A stretch of DNA of 17,928 nucleotides from contig JASGMZ010000031.1 in the NCBI GenBank assembly GCA_030156305.1, forward strand, positions 1-17,928, written 5' to 3'. Position 1 is the stretch's first letter; each line of letters begins with the position of its first letter. The DNA comes from Bacteroidales bacterium. Its GTDB lineage: Bacteria > Bacteroidota > Bacteroidia > Bacteroidales > UBA12077. The position numbers and the translations under genes were made by a program. Below, piece by piece: positions 14,021 through 17,928 of the stretch. The notes beneath the pieces were generated by a model that saw only the letters and a list, made by a program, of their open reading frames with translations, had not been told where the DNA came from and made no database searches.

Positions 14021-14803
14021 TTATTGCCCATTGTAACCTCTTACGATTCCTCGTTGAGAGTTTTTTATAAAATCAAGCACATAACCTTTTTCTTCAGTAT
14101 CACTCATTTCCTGTTCAATATTCTTTAGTGCTTGCGTAACATTTTGTTCTTTCACATAAATCTCGCGATAAATGCTTTGAATTTGATTAATCGCCTCGGG
14201 TGAAAAACCTCTTCGTCGGAGTCCAACAGAGTTAATTCCAACATACGATAAAGGTTCTCTCGCAACAGTAATATATGGCGGAACATCTTTTCTGACTAAT
14301 GAACCTCCGGAAATCATAACATGCCCACCAATATGAACAAACTGGTGAATTTGCACATCGCCACTAATCACGGCAAAATCATCAATTATAATCTCTCCTG
14401 CAACATTGGTACTATTTGATATAAGAATATTATTGCCCAGGGCACAATCGTGTCCAATGTGAACATAAGCCATTAAAAGACAATTGTTTCCCACAACTGT
14501 TTTTCCTTTAGAAGCGGTTCCACGATTAACAGTAACACATTCGCGTAGGGTTGTATTATCACCAATTTCGGTTGTAGTTGCTTCTCCTTTAAATTTTAAA
14601 TCTTGTGGAATGGCAGAAACAACAGCACCAGGAAAAATTTTACAATTTTTACCAATTCGGGCACCTTCCATTATGGTCACATTAGATCCAACCCATGTAC
14701 CATCACCAATTTCAACGTTTTTATCAATCCAGGCAAATGCTTCAATTTTAACATTTTCACCAATTTTCGCTTCAGGATGGATATATGTTAAATCTTGATT
14801 CAT
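14021..14803 (-). CDS. lpxA: Acyl-ACP--UDP-N-acetylglucosamine O-acyltransferase LpxA
   Basis: LpxA carries out the first step of lipid A synthesis, moving a 3-hydroxyacyl chain from acyl carrier protein to UDP-GlcNAc in the cytosol. The 260 residues start with left-handed beta-helix hexapeptide repeats (IHPEAKIGENVKI, then many IG-x4-I units), with PQDLKFKGE at 67-75 as a family marker. The catalytic histidine is His118 in VHIGHDCALGN, equivalent to His125 of E. coli. The C-terminal helical domain has GLRRRGFSPEAINQI. The gene lies 3 bases after lpxC-fabZ and ends at a terminator, so it is the last gene of the lipid A unit. Confidence 0.96.
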   Translation of the reverse strand: MNQDLTYIHPEAKIGENVKIEAFAWIDKNVEIGDGTWVGSNVTIMEGARIGKNCKIFPGAVVSAIPQDLKFKGEATTTEIGDNTTLRECVTVNRGTASKGKTVVGNNCLLMAYVHIGHDCALGNNILISNSTNVAGEIIIDDFAVISGDVQIHQFVHIGGHVMISGGSLVRKDVPPYITVAREPLSYVGINSVGLRRRGFSPEAINQIQSIYREIYVKEQNVTQALKNIEQEMSDTEEKGYVLDFIKNSQRGIVRGYNGQ

Positions 14804-14806
14804 TCT

Positions 14807-16198
14807 CTATTTAATTTTAGATACTTGTGCCATTAATTCACCTTCCATTACCAATTCATTCCCTACAAATGCCTGTCCAAACATGTGAACTAAACCTCTT
14901 CTGATAGGAGTAAGCAATTCCAGTCTGAAAATAATCGTATCCCCCGGAATAACCTTTCGTTTAAACTTAACCTTATCAATTTTTAAAAAAAGGGTTTGAT
15001 AATTTTCCGGATCGTCAACCTGGCCTAACGCCAAAATTCCTCCAACCTGAGCCATTGCTTCTACTTGCAAAACACCAGGCATAATAGGCTCAGCAGGGAA
15101 ATGCCCCATAAAAAAGTTTTCGTTCAGGGTAACATTTTTAATTCCAATTACCGATTTGTCATCTAACTCTGTAATTTTATCAACAAGAAGAAAGGGATAG
15201 CGGTGTGGTAATAATTTCTTTATCTGGTTAATATCATATAAAGGTTCTTTGGTTGGGTCATATTTTGGAATAGCTACTCTTGATAACTCTTTGTTTATCG
15301 TTTCCTTAATGATCTTTGCAAATTGGGTATTGGCAGAATGCCCAGGCCTTGATGCAACAATTTTCCCTAAAACAGGTTGTCCTATAAGCGACAAATCACC
15401 AAGTATATCAAGTAACTTATGTCTTGCCGGTTCGTTACTAAATCGCAAATCAATATTATTTAAAATACCTTCTTTAACTTTTACGTGTGGTTTGTTAAAT
15501 AAATCTGCCATCCGGTCGAGCTCATTCTGAGAAACTTCATTCTCCATAATAACAATAGCATTTTGCAAATCACCCCCTTTAATTAAATTATGTTTAAGTA
15601 ACATTTCCAACTCATAGAAAAATACAAAAGTTCTGGAAGGAGCAATCTCTTTTTCAAAATCGTGCGTTGGATGATAAGATGCATATTGATGGCCTAAAAC
15701 CTTTGAGTTGTAGTCAACCATAACGTCAACAGAAAAATGATCATCGGGATAAGCTACAATTTCAATGTCATTTTCTTCGTCGCGAAAAACAATTCGTTCT
15801 TTTACAATAAAGTAATTTTTTTCAGCGTCTTGCTCTTCAATGCCTGCTTTTTTTAAAGCCTCAACATACATTTTTGCGCTACCGTCCAGGATAGGTGCTT
15901 CAGGCCCGTTAAACTCCATTAAGACATTATCCAATTCTAAGCCTACCAGAGATGCTAATACATGTTCAATGGTATGAACCTCAACACCATTTTCAACCAG
16001 CGTAGTTCCTCTAGAGGTATCGGTAACATTATCAACCGAGGCTGAAATTATTGGCTTCCCTTCTAAATCTATCCTTTGAAATTTATATCCATGATTAACG
16101 GGGGCCGGGCGAAAAATAATTTCTACATCATAACCGGTGTGTAGGCCCTTCCCTTTTAATGAAACCGCTTTACGTATTGTTTTTTGATTTTGCGACAT
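14807..16198 (-). CDS. lpxC: Bifunctional UDP-3-O-acyl-GlcNAc deacetylase / 3-hydroxyacyl-ACP dehydratase (LpxC-FabZ)
   Basis: One 463-residue chain joins two enzymes. Residues 1 to about 305 are LpxC, the zinc deacetylase that commits the pathway to lipid A: SLKGKGLHTG near the start, zinc ligands His79 in HTIEHVLAS, and His260 and Asp264 in ARHKLLDILGDLS, with His287 in RPGHSANT as the catalytic base. Residues from about 318 on are FabZ, which dehydrates 3-hydroxyacyl-ACP: PHRYPFLLVDKI with His332, and PIMPGVLQVEAMAQ with Glu380. The fusion is characteristic of Bacteroidota and places the two fates of 3-hydroxyacyl-ACP on one polypeptide. The ATG is preceded by a 119-base spacer after lpxD and the gene is followed closely by lpxA. 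No frameshift is present at the joint. Confidence 0.96.
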   Translation of the reverse strand: MSQNQKTIRKAVSLKGKGLHTGYDVEIIFRPAPVNHGYKFQRIDLEGKPIISASVDNVTDTSRGTTLVENGVEVHTIEHVLASLVGLELDNVLMEFNGPEAPILDGSAKMYVEALKKAGIEEQDAEKNYFIVKERIVFRDEENDIEIVAYPDDHFSVDVMVDYNSKVLGHQYASYHPTHDFEKEIAPSRTFVFFYELEMLLKHNLIKGGDLQNAIVIMENEVSQNELDRMADLFNKPHVKVKEGILNNIDLRFSNEPARHKLLDILGDLSLIGQPVLGKIVASRPGHSANTQFAKIIKETINKELSRVAIPKYDPTKEPLYDINQIKKLLPHRYPFLLVDKITELDDKSVIGIKNVTLNENFFMGHFPAEPIMPGVLQVEAMAQVGGILALGQVDDPENYQTLFLKIDKVKFKRKVIPGDTIIFRLELLTPIRRGLVHMFGQAFVGNELVMEGELMAQVSKIK

Positions 16199-16317
16199 AT
16201 CAGTAAAATATTTATTTTCAATATCAATAATAAAAAAATCGCCGCAAGTTACAAAAAACTAAGTAAATTAACGTATCCATTTAATAATTAATTCATTTAC
16301 AGAAACGCCAAAACCCT

Positions 16318-17358
16318 TTAATCAGTGCTTTTCAGCTTTTTTAATTCATTTTCTAGTTCTTTCACTCTTTTGAATAGGTCTGGTAGTTGTTTGTATACAA
16401 TAAACGATTTTTGAAATTCCCGGATATTAAACGCAGGTGTTCCCATAACAACACTATCTGCCACTTTTATATTGTTGGGTATTCCAGACTGTGGAGCTAC
16501 TCGGACACCATCGGCGATTTGGATGTGAGGGGCAACTCCGGATTGACCGCCAAACTGACAATTCATTCCTATCTTTGTTGACCCTGCAACTCCGGTTTGG
16601 GCAGCTATTACGGTATTTTCTCCTATAATAACATTGTGCCCTATCTGGTTCAAATTATCTAACTTAGCTCCTTTTTTTATTATTGTTGAGCCCATTGTGG
16701 CTCTATCGATAGTCGTATTCGAACCTATTTCAACATTATCTTCTAAAATAACATTTCCTAATTGAGGAATTTTCTGGTATACATTGTTTTCGTCCGGGGC
16801 AAAACCAAATCCATCCGAGCCAATCACTGCCCCGGAATGTATAATAGCGTTTTCACCAATTACACATTCGTGGTAAACTTTTACACCTGCATTTAGCTTA
16901 GCATTCTTTTTTATCGTCACACTATCGTCGATAAAAACATGTGGATAAAGTTTTACATCATCTTCAACAATTACATGCTCTCCTACGTAAACAAAAGGTG
17001 CAATATATACATTTTTGCCAATTTTTGCCGATTCTTCAATAAAAGCCATTGAGCTTACTCCGCTTTTTACAGGTTTAGCCTGTTCGGCTAACTGCAGAAG
17101 GCGCGCAAAACTTTCATAAGCATTTGCTACTTTTATTAAAGTAGCATTTACATCTTTTTCTACCTTAAAATCTTTGTTTATTAATACAATAGATGCATTG
17201 GTGGTGTATAGATACTTATTATATTTTGGGTTAGCCAAAAATGCCAGCATACCTGGTTGTGCTTCTTCAATTTTTGCAACATTATTAACCGTTACATCCG
17301 GATTACCAATAATTTCTCCTTGTAAAAAATCTGCTATAGTTTTTGCTGTAAATTCCAT
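16318..17358 (-). CDS. lpxD: UDP-3-O-acylglucosamine N-acyltransferase LpxD
   Basis: LpxD adds the second hydroxyacyl chain, acting on the deacetylated product of LpxC. From the ATG at 17358 the protein has 346 residues, beginning MEFTAKTIADFLQGEIIGNP, the usual LpxD N-terminus. A reading frame nine codons longer would begin at a TTG (17383-17385); I reject it because that TTG lies inside a TATTTTTG -7-like box and the family does not need the extension. The hexapeptide beta-helix spans about 105-300, with IGSDGFGFAPD, IGSNTTIDRATMG and the catalytic His241 in NQIGHNVIIG. The C-terminal helix is rich in Lys and Glu. It lies between the HD-domain gene and lpxC-fabZ on the minus strand. Confidence 0.95.
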   Translation of the reverse strand: MEFTAKTIADFLQGEIIGNPDVTVNNVAKIEEAQPGMLAFLANPKYNKYLYTTNASIVLINKDFKVEKDVNATLIKVANAYESFARLLQLAEQAKPVKSGVSSMAFIEESAKIGKNVYIAPFVYVGEHVIVEDDVKLYPHVFIDDSVTIKKNAKLNAGVKVYHECVIGENAIIHSGAVIGSDGFGFAPDENNVYQKIPQLGNVILEDNVEIGSNTTIDRATMGSTIIKKGAKLDNLNQIGHNVIIGENTVIAAQTGVAGSTKIGMNCQFGGQSGVAPHIQIADGVRVAPQSGIPNNIKVADSVVMGTPAFNIREFQKSFIVYKQLPDLFKRVKELENELKKLKSTD

Positions 17359-17382
17359 TGTATTTGTATTTAAAAAATCGTT

Positions 17383-17390
17383 CAAAAATA
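17383..17390 (-). promoter_or_regulatory. Candidate -7 box (TATTTTTG) upstream of lpxD
   Basis: On the minus strand TATTTTTG fits TAnnTTTG and sits 24 bases before the ATG of lpxD, after the stop codon of the HD-domain gene. It would let lpxD be transcribed apart from the HD-domain gene. AT-rich context makes chance matches common. Confidence 0.35.
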
Positions 17391-17401
17391 GTATATAATT
17401 A

Positions 17402-17928
17402 TTATATCAAAGAAATTTCTTTAGGATAACATAAAAAATATTTTCGTACCGTTTTCGAGAGGACCGAAACATTTAACATATCCGATGCTTCTGCAACATC
17501 AACTAATTTCCCATCTTTATAAAGTATTTGAATTTTCTCATCAAAAACGCTATATGCGTTTTTACTGATATAATCAGTAAATACAAAATACTGTGTTTCT
17601 GTTTTAGGTAACTTTAAAAATCTCGAAGCTTTTTGAGTCAATTCATTTATTCTATGTTTATCAAACGGAGAACTTTGAATTTCGACCCGAAATAACTTAC
17701 GCTGAAGCAGTCGATCAGAAAGCATTTTTAACACCTGATCTGATTCCAATGTCCACTTTTTGATACAATTTATAATATCAGTATCATCAATCATAGAAAA
17801 ATTCTTTAGTAACTCGGGTAATTCTTTTTTATTTTGATTAAGATAAAAATATTGTAAACTCTCCGGAAGGTATATTTGTTTATTTTGAGCCAAAAGATAT
17901 TTAACCCTTTTAAAAATCATCAATAACA
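17402..17928 (-). CDS. HD-domain phosphohydrolase, C-terminal part (runs off the window)
   Basis: About 175 codons are visible in an open frame that continues past the right edge, so the N-terminal HD domain with its metal-binding His and Asp residues is not in view. The visible part matches the C-terminal region of the Bacteroidota HD-domain proteins commonly found beside lpxD: LLKNFSMIDDTDIINCIKKW, a helical segment LSDRLLQRKLFRVEIQ, YFVFTDYISKNAYS, IQILYKDG and VDVAEASDMLNVSVLSKTV, ending in RKYFLCYPKE. These proteins are distantly related to dGTP triphosphohydrolases, but a substrate has not been assigned. The apparent start codons near 17918-17923 are internal (MIFKRV...). Confidence 0.82.
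   Translation of the reverse strand, partial: LLMIFKRVKYLLAQNKQIYLPESLQYFYLNQNKKELPELLKNFSMIDDTDIINCIKKWTLESDQVLKMLSDRLLQRKLFRVEIQSSPFDKHRINELTQKASRFLKLPKTETQYFVFTDYISKNAYSVFDEKIQILYKDGKLVDVAEASDMLNVSVLSKTVRKYFLCYPKEISLI

Noticed and set aside
17359..17385. Upstream TTG start for lpxD, nine codons longer
   Set aside because: The TTG overlaps a -7-like box, and the ATG at 17358 gives the normal LpxD N-terminus.

Overview
The window looks like a chromosomal segment of a Bacteroidota bacterium, probably class Bacteroidia. The evidence is the low GC content, AT-rich spacers with TAnnTTTG-type -7 boxes instead of clear Shine-Dalgarno sites, a fused LpxC-FabZ protein, DUF3078 and GSCFA proteins, and a SUF operon in the order typical of that phylum. 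No rRNA, tRNA, CRISPR array, transposase or phage gene was found.

Layout. Positions 1-3848 hold a GSCFA protein, a degraded mobile-looking element with a four-helix-bundle pseudogene, a lysophospholipase-like hydrolase, a YjbQ-family protein and a DUF3078 outer-membrane barrel. Positions 3884-4840 encode epoxyqueuosine reductase QueG, convergent with the DUF3078 gene across a shared terminator. A small inverted-repeat element (4874-5051) follows, then a compact AT-rich cassette of three unassigned genes (5064-6582). Positions 6653-12771 are the SUF iron-sulfur assembly operon, transcribed leftward as sufB-sufC-sufD-sufS-sufE and a SufT-like DUF59 gene. A second four-helix-bundle element is wedged between sufB and sufC. 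Positions 12916-13968 encode thiamine-monophosphate kinase on the plus strand. Positions 14021-17928 hold a leftward lipid A block: lpxA, lpxC-fabZ, lpxD and the C-terminal part of an HD-domain hydrolase running off the right edge.

How the genes work together. SufS and SufE mobilise sulfur from cysteine, SufB-SufC-SufD is the scaffold complex, and the DUF59 protein probably helps maturation. QueG, a two-cluster Fe-S enzyme, is a plausible client. LpxA, LpxC-FabZ and LpxD carry out the first steps of lipid A synthesis and supply fatty-acid precursors.

Most interesting. Two separate loci (1192-1646 and 10834-11315) share one architecture: a broken S23/IVP-type four-helix-bundle ORF lies between arrays of 7-bp repeats beginning AG, and the arrays at the two ends are inverted relative to each other. 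In both cases the array stops exactly 8 bases before the start codon of the next gene, and the ORF is co-oriented with its host genes. This resembles the layout of 23S rRNA intervening sequences, but here the elements sit at protein-gene junctions, one inside the essential SUF operon. The three-gene cassette at 5064-6582 is the other candidate for an undescribed system.
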